Shown: positions 9,175 through 19,437, counted from the stretch's first letter. The stretch is DNA of 57,887 bases from Bacillota bacterium (GCA_012735535.1 JAAYHC010000021.1:1-57887); one strand, 5' to 3'. Notes: generated from the letters alone by a model not told the origin. Numbers and translations: made by a program.

Positions 9175-9627
9175 GTGAAGATATCCAGCGGACGTTCCCG
9201 GCGTAGTGCCGGCAGTGGGGGAGCCCCGGAGCGGGCAAGACAAAAACGGGTTGGTCAGACCGGGGCGACCTTTATTGAGAGTTTACACAAGGCTGAAAGA
9301 GACCACCTGCGGCGCAGCCTGGATGAGCTGATTCCACTGCTTGATCAGGCTGCGGCCGATTTACTCAACACCCGGACTCTGCGCAATTTCAATCGCTACC
9401 GCGACTTGGTTCGCGAGTTCTTAGACCACGTAATGCGCGAGACCAATCAGGTTCGGGAGATCTCCGGTTTTAGCGGTGGGCGGCTAAAAATAATGGTAGT
9501 TGTCCAAAAGGTCAACGCAGCCCTCGAAGAAATGGCGCGTGAGGTGCTGGCTGCCCATGCCGAGGGATTGCGTCTGCTCCAGCTTGTCGATGAAATCCGG
9601 GGTTTGCTCCTGGATTTATATACTTAA
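9175..9627 (+). CDS. YaaR family (DUF327) protein
   Basis: Family-like sequence and synteny. Confidence 0.85.
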   Translation: MKISSGRSRRSAGSGGAPERARQKRVGQTGATFIESLHKAERDHLRRSLDELIPLLDQAAADLLNTRTLRNFNRYRDLVREFLDHVMRETNQVREISGFSGGRLKIMVVVQKVNAALEEMAREVLAAHAEGLRLLQLVDEIRGLLLDLYT

Positions 9628-9643
9628 CCGAGGGGAACACCAT

Positions 9644-10534
9644 TTGTCTATTTATTCTTTTCAACAACTTATCGGTCAAGAGCGGGCCAAAACCATTCTG
9701 CGGCACTCTTTGGAACGTGGGCGGATTAGCCACGCCTATCTGTTCGTCGGGCCGAGCGGGACGGGGAAACGCACTTTAGCCTTGGCTTTCGCGGCCGCGC
9801 TTAACTGTTTGGCGGACCAACGGCCATGCGGAAGTTGCCGGAATTGCCGGAGAATCGATGAGGGCAATCATCCGGATGTCACGGTACTCGAGCCGGAGGG
9901 GCGGAGCTTTAAGATCGACCAGATCAGACAGGTGCAACAACTCATTTCGCTCAAGCCTTATGAAGCACGTTCGAAGATCTTCATTCTGGATGGGGCCGAG
10001 GCCTTGACCGAGCAGGCAGCCAATAGCTTGCTCAAGACCCTCGAGGAGCCGCCGCCGTATTCGGTGCTGATCTTGCTGGCTGATGACAGTGCGTTATTGC
10101 CGACGATTACCTCACGCTGTACGCTCGTGCATTTTCAACCGTTGCCCCAGGAAACGGTCGAGGAGTATTTGCGCCAACGAGGCATCGTTGAGGCCGCCGA
10201 AATTGCTGCCGCCAGCGGAGGATCGATCGGCAAAGCGCTGCATTTGGCCGAGATCTGGCCGGAAGTTTCTGAGGCGGTTCAGACCTTCTTGGAGTTAGTC
10301 CGTTCGGATCAGGCGTGGAAGATTAATGCCGGTATTTACTCCCGATTCAAGGAGAACCAGGAGTTCCGCCGGTATTTTCTCGAATTATGTGAGCAAAAGT
10401 ATAAGACAACTAGTGTCTCTGCATTGACAGCCATCCATGCGGCGAGAGAAATGCTTAAGGCCAACGTTGGCCCGGATGCGGTGCTGCGCAGCCTGGCCAT
10501 TCGTTTGGCCGGAGACCAAAGGAGCGCAAATTAA
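9644..10534 (+). CDS. holB: DNA polymerase III delta prime subunit
   Basis: MSIYSFQQLIGQERAKTILRHSLERGRISHAYLFVGPSGTGKRTLA; zinc module; start moved to in-frame TTG 9644. Confidence 0.93.
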   Translation: MSIYSFQQLIGQERAKTILRHSLERGRISHAYLFVGPSGTGKRTLALAFAAALNCLADQRPCGSCRNCRRIDEGNHPDVTVLEPEGRSFKIDQIRQVQQLISLKPYEARSKIFILDGAEALTEQAANSLLKTLEEPPPYSVLILLADDSALLPTITSRCTLVHFQPLPQETVEEYLRQRGIVEAAEIAAASGGSIGKALHLAEIWPEVSEAVQTFLELVRSDQAWKINAGIYSRFKENQEFRRYFLELCEQKYKTTSVSALTAIHAAREMLKANVGPDAVLRSLAIRLAGDQRSAN

Positions 10535-11688
10535 TGTATAAAGTTGTAGGAGTTCGCTTTAAAAAAGCTGGTAAGATATATTACTTTGACCCCGGAGATA
10601 TTGAGCTGGCCCTCGGGGATGGGGTTATTGTTGAGACAGCGCGAGGGATTGAGTTCGGTTATCTCGTTGTAGGGCCGAAAATGGTCAGCGAAGAGGAGAT
10701 CGTCACCCCGCTGAAAAAGGTCATCCGTAAAGCCGATGAAAGCGACTTCAAAAAAGTCGAAGAAAACGAACAAAAGGCCAAAGAGGCTTTCCGGATCGGA
10801 CTGGAGAAGATCGCCAAACACGGTTTGCCGATGAAATTGGTAAATGTCGAATACACCTTTGACACGAAAAAAATCATCTTTTATTTTACCGCCGAAGGCC
10901 GAGTCGACTTTCGTGAATTGGTCAAGGACTTGGCCAGTGTTTTCCGGACGAGGATCGAGCTACGCCAGATCGGTGTGCGCGATGAGGCCAAGATGGTCGG
11001 CGGACTCGGTTTATGCGGGCGCCCGATCTGTTGCCATACCTTTTTAGGTGAATTTGAACCGGTTTCCATCCGCATGGCCAAGGATCAGAATTTGTCGCTA
11101 AATCCCACCAAGATCTCCGGATTGTGCGGACGGCTGATGTGTTGTTTACAGTTCGAGGCCGATACTTATAAAGATGCGCTTGAGCAATTGCCAAGTGTTG
11201 GTGATCTCATCGAGACCCCGCAAGGGCAAGGCAAGGTTACCGAAGTTAATCCGTTAACCGGTGAGGTCCATGTGGAGGTGGCCGAGGGCGTAGAAGTCGT
11301 GCTCAACCTCGGCGATGATGCCGCCAAATGTGATGGCTGCGACCACTGCTGCTCCGTACGTCATCAGGTCACGGCAGCTAATTGTCCCTTGGCCCAAGAG
11401 CTGGAAGAGGAGCCGCTGCTTGTCGTCCAAGAAGAGCCGTCTCCTGCCGAACCGGAAACTACTCAACCAAATGCGGAGGTTGAAAAAGAAGGCGCCAAAC
11501 CCAAGCGCAACCGGCGTAAACGGAAAGCTAAAGGCGGACAGAATAAAAAGGCGGCGGGCCAGCCCGCTCAGGAAGGGTCGGCTGCTCCGGACGAAGTGTC
11601 CAAGAGCAAGCATAATAAACAGGGGAAAAAGCGGCGTCGACCGAAAAAACGTCAGCCCGCGGCGGAGAAAGAACCAACTACCGACTAG
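10534..11688 (+). CDS. ricT: PSP1-domain regulatory iron-sulfur protein RicT (YaaT)
   Basis: LGLCGRPICCHTF and GLCGRLMCCLQFE; long Lys/Arg-rich C-terminal tail. Confidence 0.93.
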   Translation: MYKVVGVRFKKAGKIYYFDPGDIELALGDGVIVETARGIEFGYLVVGPKMVSEEEIVTPLKKVIRKADESDFKKVEENEQKAKEAFRIGLEKIAKHGLPMKLVNVEYTFDTKKIIFYFTAEGRVDFRELVKDLASVFRTRIELRQIGVRDEAKMVGGLGLCGRPICCHTFLGEFEPVSIRMAKDQNLSLNPTKISGLCGRLMCCLQFEADTYKDALEQLPSVGDLIETPQGQGKVTEVNPLTGEVHVEVAEGVEVVLNLGDDAAKCDGCDHCCSVRHQVTAANCPLAQELEEEPLLVVQEEPSPAEPETTQPNAEVEKEGAKPKRNRRKRKAKGGQNKKAAGQPAQEGSAAPDEVSKSKHNKQGKKRRRPKKRQPAAEKEPTTD

Positions 11689-13264
11689 TCAATTGAAGAT
11701 AATCTGGGATTGCGAGGATAGCCGGCTCACTGGAGAGTTCATCATAAGGGTCGGCTATCGCGATTTGCGGGTGCTCGGCGATGATTTGGCGCAAAAGGCG
11801 GTTAGCGGCATTCATGCCTTGCGCCCCCAACAGCAAAATTACATCTCCGCGGGCACTGGCGGCCAGCGCGCTCGCTAATGCCTCGCGGAGCTGAGGATAG
11901 TAGCGATACGGCACTTCGGCTTGTTGAAAGGTTTCGAAAAAGGCCCTTTTTTCATCGGGGCTGACACGGTCTTGCTCACTGACCACATCTTCACTGGCGG
12001 TGAGGATGCACTTAACCGGTACGGCCTCTTCTCGGATACTGGCGATAATCGCCTCTGCATTCTGCCGGTTGATAGTTACCCCGCGGTTGCCCCGGATGGC
12101 GTGGACCAAGATCAGTTGACGCGAGGTGAGCGGAGCACACGCGGCAATGGCAGCTTGCAACCCGGCAGGATTGTGAGCGAAATCGTCGATGATGAGTATA
12201 TCGCCCTGGTAGATGTATTGTAGTCGGCGCGCCACTCCGGTGAAGGAAGTTAATGCCTGCTTAATGATGGGGGGCCGGATCCCCAATAGCAGTGCGGCGC
12301 TTGCGGCGGCGACGGCATTATAAACATTGTGGCGGCCGGGGATCTTGAGGCTGATCGGCACCGAATCTGCAACAAGCTGTTGGCCTCCGATGGCGGTCAG
12401 AGCATCCCAGCTTAAGGTAAAGCTCGTTCCGGTAGAGCCGATGACAAGGTCTGTTCCCCGGATGTGGCAATGGGCGGAGAGGCCGAATAGGAGCGGGTTT
12501 TGCACCTGACCGACAGCCAGGGCTTGGCGAACGAGTGGATCGTCGCCGTTGGCCAGCGCTCGGCCGGCGGGATCGATCAGTTTAAAGAAGTCGCCTTTGG
12601 TCCGGATATACTCGTTCAAGTCGGAATGTAAGTCGAAGTGGTCCGGAGAGATATTGGTTAGGATGCCGATCTGAAAGGCCAAGCCAAAGCAGCGATCCTG
12701 GGCGATCGCATGGGAGGAGACTTCCATCGTCACCACCTCGGCCTGTTCTTCCACGAGATGATGCAGGAGATGGGCTAGGTCCCAGGGATCAGGGGTTGTC
12801 AGCTTTGCTTCGGTTAGGCGGCGGCCGACTTTGGTGACCAGAGTTCCGATTATCCCGGTGTTATACCCGGCTTCCTCGAGGATAGCGTCGATCATGAATG
12901 AAGTGGTCGTCTTGCCATTGGTGCCGGTTACCCCGATGCAGATCAGCTCATCAGCCGGCTTGCCCCACCAAAATGCGGAGAGGATCGCCGAGGCTTGTCG
13001 AGAATTAACTACGGTGAGCCTGGGAACCGACAACCGGATCGGTTTTTCGGAGACAATTGCCGCGGCGCCGTTGTGAATGGCCTGGTTAATAAAATCGTGT
13101 CCGTCAACATTCAGCCCGTTAATGGCAATAAAAAGCGAGCCCGGGGTTACCGCTCGCGAATCGGTTGTGATCGCCGTGATTTCCAAATCCGGCAAATCGT
13201 TTGTGGTGCAATCGACGAGCAGTCGGTGAGCGGCGAGAATTTGAGCAACTGTCGCTAAACGCAT
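11678..13264 (-). CDS. MurE-family UDP-N-acetylmuramyl peptide ligase
   Basis: GVTGTNGKTTTSFMIDAIL, TTPDPWDLAHLL, DDFAHNPAGLQAAI. Confidence 0.85.
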   Translation of the reverse strand: MRLATVAQILAAHRLLVDCTTNDLPDLEITAITTDSRAVTPGSLFIAINGLNVDGHDFINQAIHNGAAAIVSEKPIRLSVPRLTVVNSRQASAILSAFWWGKPADELICIGVTGTNGKTTTSFMIDAILEEAGYNTGIIGTLVTKVGRRLTEAKLTTPDPWDLAHLLHHLVEEQAEVVTMEVSSHAIAQDRCFGLAFQIGILTNISPDHFDLHSDLNEYIRTKGDFFKLIDPAGRALANGDDPLVRQALAVGQVQNPLLFGLSAHCHIRGTDLVIGSTGTSFTLSWDALTAIGGQQLVADSVPISLKIPGRHNVYNAVAAASAALLLGIRPPIIKQALTSFTGVARRLQYIYQGDILIIDDFAHNPAGLQAAIAACAPLTSRQLILVHAIRGNRGVTINRQNAEAIIASIREEAVPVKCILTASEDVVSEQDRVSPDEKRAFFETFQQAEVPYRYYPQLREALASALAASARGDVILLLGAQGMNAANRLLRQIIAEHPQIAIADPYDELSSEPAILAIPDYLQLTSR

Positions 13265-13359
13265 GTGATCACCCTTGGTGCAGGTACCCGACGATTGGAT
13301 TTTTTACTCGTACGGAGAAAAATATACCTTGGGGCGTACATATTGAAAGGAGTTAACCA

Positions 13360-14226
13360 ATGGCTTCAGATGATCGCGGTCGTTTGTTTATCTGCGCGAC
13401 CCCCATCGGCAATTTACAGGATATCACCTTGCGCTGCCTCCAAGTCCTCAAGGAGGCAGAATTGATTGCCGCGGAAGATACCCGGCATACACGGAAACTT
13501 CTCAATCATTATGATATCGGTACTCCGCTGACTAGTCTGCACGAGCATAACGAGCGGCGTAAAAGCGAACTGATCCTGCAGAAACTTCTCGACGGCAAAA
13601 ATGTGGCGGTGGTTTCGGATGCCGGCATGCCGGGTATTTCGGATCCGGGCGGCCTGCTTATTGCCAAAGCGCTGGCCCATGGGATACAGGTCGAAGCGGT
13701 GCCAGGGCCGTCTGCTGTCATCACCGCGCTTTCTCTCTCCGGGTTGCCGATGGAGCGTTTTATCTTTGACGGCTTCTTGCCGCGGACCCGTAAAGAGCGG
13801 GTCAAATACTTTGAGCAGATCTCCGGCGAAGAACGGACCATCGTCTTTTACGAAGCTCCGCATCGCTTGGTGGATGCATTACGCGACTTGGCCGAAATTA
13901 TACCGGACCGGCCCATTGCCGTCTGTCGGGAACTAACCAAACAGCATGAGGAAGTATTTCGCGGTACTGTAGGAGAAGCGCTGGAGCATTTTCAAAGCCA
14001 AGGAGTCAAGGGTGAGATTACGGTGGTGCTCGGCGGCGTGGCCAAGTCCAAAGCTACGGAGGGTTCGGTTGATTGCGCCATGGTCAAGGACCGTTTGCAA
14101 GAGTTGCTGCAGAGCGGCCATTCGACCAAAGATGCGATCAGGATAATCGTCGACGAAACCGGAATTAGACGCAATATCGTCTATCGACTCGCTACAGAGC
14201 TGGAAAAAAATAAGCCGCAGCAATAA
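13360..14226 (+). CDS. rsmI: 16S rRNA 2'-O-ribose C1402 methyltransferase
   Basis: RLFICATPIGNLQDITLR, AAEDTRHTRKLL, SDAGMPGISDPG. Confidence 0.95.
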   Translation: MASDDRGRLFICATPIGNLQDITLRCLQVLKEAELIAAEDTRHTRKLLNHYDIGTPLTSLHEHNERRKSELILQKLLDGKNVAVVSDAGMPGISDPGGLLIAKALAHGIQVEAVPGPSAVITALSLSGLPMERFIFDGFLPRTRKERVKYFEQISGEERTIVFYEAPHRLVDALRDLAEIIPDRPIAVCRELTKQHEEVFRGTVGEALEHFQSQGVKGEITVVLGGVAKSKATEGSVDCAMVKDRLQELLQSGHSTKDAIRIIVDETGIRRNIVYRLATELEKNKPQQ

Positions 14227-14255
14227 CTGCGGCACCATTTTGTGCTGTGACTAAA

Positions 14256-14501
14256 TTAGGAAACGGACTTCATCAGCTCTAAGCAATCAGGACAAATCAT
14301 CTTGTCCATAAAGGTCCGCACGTCTTTTGCATTTCCGCAGAAGATGCAGGCCGGCTGGTATTTTTTCAAGATGATATGTTCACCGTCAACGTAGATTTCC
14401 AAAGAGTCACGCTCTTCGATATCCAGTGTACGGCGGAGTTCGATCGGAATAACGACGCGACCTAATTCATCGACTTTGCGGACGATACCTGTAGATTTCA
14501 T
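14256..14501 (-). CDS. abrB: AbrB/SpoVT family transition-state regulator with C-terminal Cys4 knuckle
   Basis: MKSTGIVRKVDELGRVVIPIELRRTLDI; C-terminal CIFC...CPDC; internal ATG chosen over the ORF-track start. Confidence 0.9.
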   Translation of the reverse strand: MKSTGIVRKVDELGRVVIPIELRRTLDIEERDSLEIYVDGEHIILKKYQPACIFCGNAKDVRTFMDKMICPDCLELMKSVS

Positions 14502-14614
14502 GGACTGACAACTCCTTCCGTAATCGGTTATCCATGGACTTTTCAGGTAGATTGTACCGATTTTTCCATTTAAAGTCAAAGGTCATTTGTCCCTATTTTA
14601 GGGCCTTAGCCGGA

Positions 14615-14643
14615 TTGCAAGCCCTGGCGGCGAGTGCTATAAT
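14615..14643 (+). promoter_or_regulatory. Sigma-A type promoter
   Basis: TTGCAA, 17-nt spacer, TATAAT upstream of the CDS at 14692. Confidence 0.6.
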
Positions 14644-14691
14644 GCCAAAAGGTAAGGCTTACCGGCGATACCATTTTTTGGAGGAAAGCTC

Positions 14692-15579
14692 ATGGGTGTA
14701 ACCATAGGAATTCTGCAGCTCAAAGCCGAACTTGATGCAGCGGTTGACGGTTTTAAACAAGGACTATGTGCTTCCGGATTTGCAGAGGCCGATATTACCT
14801 TTGATTATCGCAACGTTCAAGAAAACGTGCCTTCCTTTGGCCAAGAGGCCGATGATCTGGTGGCACAAGGTGTTGATCTCATTTTCACCTGCACCACCCC
14901 GGCCGCCAAGTTTGCTAAGGAAGCGGCTGAGTTTTACGGGATTCCGGTTGTGTTTACGATCGTTTATGATCCGGTTGCGGTAGGCTTGGTGGAGAGCTGG
15001 GAAAGTTCCGGCAATCATTTATGTGGGGTTGCCGGCAAAGTTGATCCCGGGCGGAAACTGGGAGTGATGCGAAGCCTAGTACCGGGCTTAAGCCGGTTTG
15101 CGGTCGTCTATGACCCCGATGACCCCAACTCGGTTTTCGAGTTAAATGACTTACAACAGGTGGCTTCTGCTGAGGGGATTTGCATCACACCGATTAAAGT
15201 TCAAAATCCGGCGGTCTTAGCCAACCTGGAGTTTGCCCCGGATTGCCAATTTGCCTTTGTCACCATCGGCCGGATGCTCGAGGAGCATCTGGCTGAATTG
15301 GCCGAAAACTGTTTAGCCCGCGGCATCCCGCTGTGTGGCCATAACCTAGCCGCGGTGCGCGCTGGAGCGGCTTGTTGTGTCGAGGCTCCCTTGGCTGAGC
15401 TGGGCTACCAAGCCGGCACTATTGCGGCCCGGATACTACGTGGTGAGGACCCGGCGGGGCTTGCTATCCAATTACCGGAGAACCCGCGGGTTTATCTTAA
15501 TCGAACGACTTGTGAGCGGTTAAAACTGGATCTCTTGGCAATTCCGGAGGCCGAGATTATTGAAGGAAGGTATTGCTAG
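14692..15579 (+). CDS. ABC transporter substrate-binding-like protein without a signal peptide
   Basis: Resembles the TrpX/PF04392 fold family; SD GGAGG before ATG; N-terminus MGVTIGILQLKAELD has no signal sequence. Confidence 0.8.
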   Translation: MGVTIGILQLKAELDAAVDGFKQGLCASGFAEADITFDYRNVQENVPSFGQEADDLVAQGVDLIFTCTTPAAKFAKEAAEFYGIPVVFTIVYDPVAVGLVESWESSGNHLCGVAGKVDPGRKLGVMRSLVPGLSRFAVVYDPDDPNSVFELNDLQQVASAEGICITPIKVQNPAVLANLEFAPDCQFAFVTIGRMLEEHLAELAENCLARGIPLCGHNLAAVRAGAACCVEAPLAELGYQAGTIAARILRGEDPAGLAIQLPENPRVYLNRTTCERLKLDLLAIPEAEIIEGRYC

Positions 15580-17567
15580 TGACTGTCGATTTCAAAAACC
15601 CTCAACTGGAACTTTTGGCACCGGTAGGACGGTGGGACGTTCTGGAGGCGGTGATTGCGGCCGGTGCAGATGCGGTTTACTTGGGCGGTAAGAAGTTTAA
15701 CATGCGGATGTTCCGCGATGACTATAACTTCACCAACGAAAGTTTGACCGAGGCGATCGCCTACGCGCATGCCCGAAATGTCAAGGTTTATGTGACCGTA
15801 AACAACTTGCACAGCGATCAGGAGCTCGCGGAACAACAGGAGTATCTCGGCTTTTTAGAGCAAGTCCAACCTGATGCCCTCATTGTCCAAGATTTGGGGT
15901 TAATCAAGCTCATCAATGAGCTGGGCTTGACGGTACCGCTGCATGCCAGCGTGATGCTTAACTCGCATAACCTCCCGATGCTCAAGTTTTTGAAAGAACA
16001 TGGGGTTACCAGGGTTGTCTTAAACCGTGAACTGCCGTTTGCGGAGATCGCTAAATTAAGAGATGAATCCGGTTTGGAGATCGAGTATTTTATCCATGGT
16101 GACATGTGTATCGCCCAAAGCGGTCAATGCTATGCCAGCGGGCTACTATTAGGTCAGAGTTCCAACCGCGGGCGTTGTATGAAACCATGCCGCTGGGCCT
16201 ACGATTTCATTGATGCCCGGACCGGCGAGGTCTTACCGACCAAAGCCCCTGGGCCATATTTTTTAGCGATCGGTGATATGTATGTGCTCAACCACATACC
16301 GGAATTGGTTCACTCCGGGATCTGTTCTTTCAAGATCGAGGGAAGAATGCGGGAGGCCGACTATTTAGCCGAGATCGTTTCTATTTACCGCCAGGCATTG
16401 GATGCCTATTTACGTGAACCGTTTGCTTATCGACTAAACCCGCATTGGCAACAGCGGATGCGGCAAATTCGGGTGCGGGATTTTACCACCTGCTATGCCT
16501 TAAAACATCCGGGCCCCGGTGGCATCGGCTATACCGGCGAGAGAGAACCCCAGTTTTTTAGCACCGGGGTCAAAGAGCTAACCCTCGATGAGCGTTTGCT
16601 AGCCAAAGATCCTTTTGCCAAGTTGGTGCAAGATGATCAATTGGCCGCTAAACCGGTCATCTCCGTGCGGATTGGTGATTTAGCGTCGCTTGAAGCAGCC
16701 CTGGCTGCCGGTGCCGACCGGATCTATTTCAGTGGAGAGTCTGCGGTTGACCGCGACTTTATCTGGTCGAAGCAGAACATTATCTCCGCGCTCGAGTTGC
16801 TGTCAGAGGCCAGGGTGCCCGGTGTAATCGTCACCCCGCGGATTACGATGGCACGCGAAATAGCAGAGCTGCGAGCTATGTTCGAATGGCTGGAGGGGCT
16901 TGCCGGGCCAAAACCGGCCGGAGTAATGGTTTCGAATGTCGGAACCCTCCAGTTGGCTAAAGAGCTGACCCAGCTACCGATTTACGGAGATTATTCGTTG
17001 AATGTCTTCAATCTCAAGGCCGTGGAATTGCTCCAAGCAGCCGGGGTGGTCCAGGTAACCGCACAAATCGAGAGTTCTTTTGCGCAGATCAAAGAACTCG
17101 CGGCAGCTGCGCCGCTGCCGATCGAAATCTTGGCCCACGGCAGATTAAGCGCCATGGTGATGGAACATTGTTTGCCGGCCGCTCTCCTGGAGGGCAAGAC
17201 CAAACAAGATATCTGTTCCGCCTTCTGTCGCGAGCGCCGCTATGCTTTAAAAGATATTCGGGATGGAGTGCGTGAGGTCGTCGTTGATCAGTATTGTCGC
17301 AATCATTTGTTGTTGGCCAATGACCTCTGTCTGCTGCCCTTCTTGGAGTCGGTCGCCAAGTTGCCGGTGGCCGGTATCCGCCTGGAGCTTCACTTTATCG
17401 ATTCGGCCGAGGTTGGCCCGATCGTTTCAGCTTATCGACAGGTCTTGGATGCGGTTTATTCCGGCAGGTCGGCCGAGTACTCCGAGCTGATCCGTGATTT
17501 TGTCCGTCGGTCACCTCGCCCGCTGGGGTTAGGGGCTTATCCCCGGGGCGTTGTCGGTTTAAGGTAA
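15579..17567 (+). CDS. Peptidase U32 family protein
   Basis: LELLAPVGRWDVLEAVIAAGADAVYLGGKKFNMR; SFKIEGRMRE; Cys-rich CYASG...GRCMKPCR. Confidence 0.9.
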   Translation: MTVDFKNPQLELLAPVGRWDVLEAVIAAGADAVYLGGKKFNMRMFRDDYNFTNESLTEAIAYAHARNVKVYVTVNNLHSDQELAEQQEYLGFLEQVQPDALIVQDLGLIKLINELGLTVPLHASVMLNSHNLPMLKFLKEHGVTRVVLNRELPFAEIAKLRDESGLEIEYFIHGDMCIAQSGQCYASGLLLGQSSNRGRCMKPCRWAYDFIDARTGEVLPTKAPGPYFLAIGDMYVLNHIPELVHSGICSFKIEGRMREADYLAEIVSIYRQALDAYLREPFAYRLNPHWQQRMRQIRVRDFTTCYALKHPGPGGIGYTGEREPQFFSTGVKELTLDERLLAKDPFAKLVQDDQLAAKPVISVRIGDLASLEAALAAGADRIYFSGESAVDRDFIWSKQNIISALELLSEARVPGVIVTPRITMAREIAELRAMFEWLEGLAGPKPAGVMVSNVGTLQLAKELTQLPIYGDYSLNVFNLKAVELLQAAGVVQVTAQIESSFAQIKELAAAAPLPIEILAHGRLSAMVMEHCLPAALLEGKTKQDICSAFCRERRYALKDIRDGVREVVVDQYCRNHLLLANDLCLLPFLESVAKLPVAGIRLELHFIDSAEVGPIVSAYRQVLDAVYSGRSAEYSELIRDFVRRSPRPLGLGAYPRGVVGLR

Positions 17568-17592
17568 TCTACGTTGGGAGAGGAGAGCTGCC

Positions 17593-18900
17593 ATGAGCTA
17601 TCTAGGTCCGGAGGAGATTCTCCGCAAAAAACAGGAATACTTGATTCCGTGTCTGTATCACTTTTACACCAAGCCGATGCAGCTGGTTAAAGGTGAGATG
17701 CAGTATGTTTACGACCATGAAGGCCGCCAGTACCTGGATTTTTTCGCCGGGGTCTCGGTAATTAACTGCGGTCACTGCAATCCGGCCATTACCGATCAGG
17801 TTGCCGAGCAAGTTCGGACGCTCCAGCATGTTTGTAACATCTATTTGACCGAGCCAATTGTCAATCTGGCCGAACGCTTGGCCCAAATCACCCCCGGCAA
17901 CTTAAAACGCAGCTTTTTCTGCTCTACCGGTAGTGAGGCCAATGACGGGGCCGCGCTCCTGGCTAAACTGCATACGAAACGCTATGAGTTCTTGGTCCTT
18001 CAACAGGGTTTACACGGGCGGACAGCCTTTACCATGAGCCTTACGGGGCTGTCAATGTGGCGGACCGATCCCACTCCCGTCGGTGGGATCACTTTCGTGC
18101 CGAATGCTTATTGTTACCGCTGCCCATTTGGCCTGAGCTATCCGGGGTGCGATTTGCGTTGTGCCGATGCGGTGGAAAGGGCCATTCAAACCCAGACCTC
18201 CCGTGAGGTCGCGGCGATGTTTGTCGAACCGATCCAAGGTAACGGAGGTATAATCACTCCGCCGCCCGGCTACTTTGAACGGGTGCGGGAGATTCTCGAT
18301 AAGTATGGGATTCTCTTGATTGTTGACGAGGTGCAAACCGGTTTTGCCCGCACCGGTAAGATGTTTGCCATCGAGCACTGGGATGTTGTGCCCGATATCA
18401 TGACCGTCGCCAAGGCTCTCGGCAACGGAGCTCCGATTAGTGCCTTTATTACAACCGACGAGATCGCCCAGAGCTATACTCGTCCGGGTGCTTCCACGTT
18501 GGGCGGTAATCCGGTTTCCGCTACCGCCGGAATCGCGGTCATTGATTATCTGCTCAAAGAGAACTTGGCTGCCAGAGCTGCTGAACTTGGCGAATACCTA
18601 CGCGAGCAACTCGCGGGCCTTAAAGAGAAACATCGACTCATCGGAGATATTCGTGGTTTAGGATTAATGGTCGGGGCCGAACTGGTCAAAGATAAGAACG
18701 ATCCGGCGAAAGTACCGGCCATTGAGGAGACTGACCTAATCCTCGAGCAACTCAAAGATCGTGGCATCTTGATTGGGAAAAACGGGCTCGATCGTAATGT
18801 ACTGGCGTTTCAGCCGCCATTGGTCATCACCAAGGATAATGTCGATCAATTGATCTCCGCCTTGGATGAGGTTTTGACGGTGGTCGAAGCAGGTCAATAA
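17593..18900 (+). CDS. Class III PLP aminotransferase
   Basis: FFCSTGSEANDGAA, LLIVDEVQTGFARTGKMFAIEHW, MTVAKALGNGAPISAF. Confidence 0.9.
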   Translation: MSYLGPEEILRKKQEYLIPCLYHFYTKPMQLVKGEMQYVYDHEGRQYLDFFAGVSVINCGHCNPAITDQVAEQVRTLQHVCNIYLTEPIVNLAERLAQITPGNLKRSFFCSTGSEANDGAALLAKLHTKRYEFLVLQQGLHGRTAFTMSLTGLSMWRTDPTPVGGITFVPNAYCYRCPFGLSYPGCDLRCADAVERAIQTQTSREVAAMFVEPIQGNGGIITPPPGYFERVREILDKYGILLIVDEVQTGFARTGKMFAIEHWDVVPDIMTVAKALGNGAPISAFITTDEIAQSYTRPGASTLGGNPVSATAGIAVIDYLLKENLAARAAELGEYLREQLAGLKEKHRLIGDIRGLGLMVGAELVKDKNDPAKVPAIEETDLILEQLKDRGILIGKNGLDRNVLAFQPPLVITKDNVDQLISALDEVLTVVEAGQ

Positions 18901-18913
18901 AGGGGGGGCAGGC

Positions 18914-19435
18914 ATGAGGTGGTTGTCCGGATTCGTCGGTTTTCGCGTGCGAACCCTTGTCATTAGTCTTTTGGTAGTGTACTTATTAATTAAGCGGGAA
19001 AAGCTGTCTCCCGTGGAGAAACAAGGGATTTGGGTTACCGGATTGGTTTTCTTTTTGGCCCGCTTGCCTTTTGAAGTCATCGCTCGCCGGCAAGGCTTTT
19101 GGCTTTACCAGGTGGAGGGTTTGACCATTTTTGGCCTTCCGATTGATGTGATGGTTGCAATGGCCGTAGCTTTCGGTTCGGGTGCGGCCCTGCTGCAATA
19201 CTATGCCAAGGCGCGCGGCCAGGAACAAGCGGTCTTGGCTCAACTCGGCTTGGCCGTACTGGCTGTGCTGTATGACCTTAGCGGTGCGGCGATGTACGGA
19301 TACTTGACCATCCAGTCCGCCGGCTTATTCTTTAAGCTGACAACCTTTGTGGTCTTGACCTTGTTATCCGGTCACTTTTTTAGCTGGTTTATCCGGCGAT
19401 TTGCCGAAGATGCTGTAGGTAATGAGGAGGTCTAG
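18914..19435 (+). CDS. Hypothetical membrane protein
   Basis: Several hydrophobic segments; no family recognised. Confidence 0.7.
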   Translation: MRWLSGFVGFRVRTLVISLLVVYLLIKREKLSPVEKQGIWVTGLVFFLARLPFEVIARRQGFWLYQVEGLTIFGLPIDVMVAMAVAFGSGAALLQYYAKARGQEQAVLAQLGLAVLAVLYDLSGAAMYGYLTIQSAGLFFKLTTFVVLTLLSGHFFSWFIRRFAEDAVGNEEV

Positions 19436-19437
19436 TT

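Noticed and set aside
19360-19437. T-box or SAM riboswitch before metG
   Set aside because: Upstream gene ends 2 nt before metG and no T-box TGGNACCGCG or SAM-box landmarks seen.
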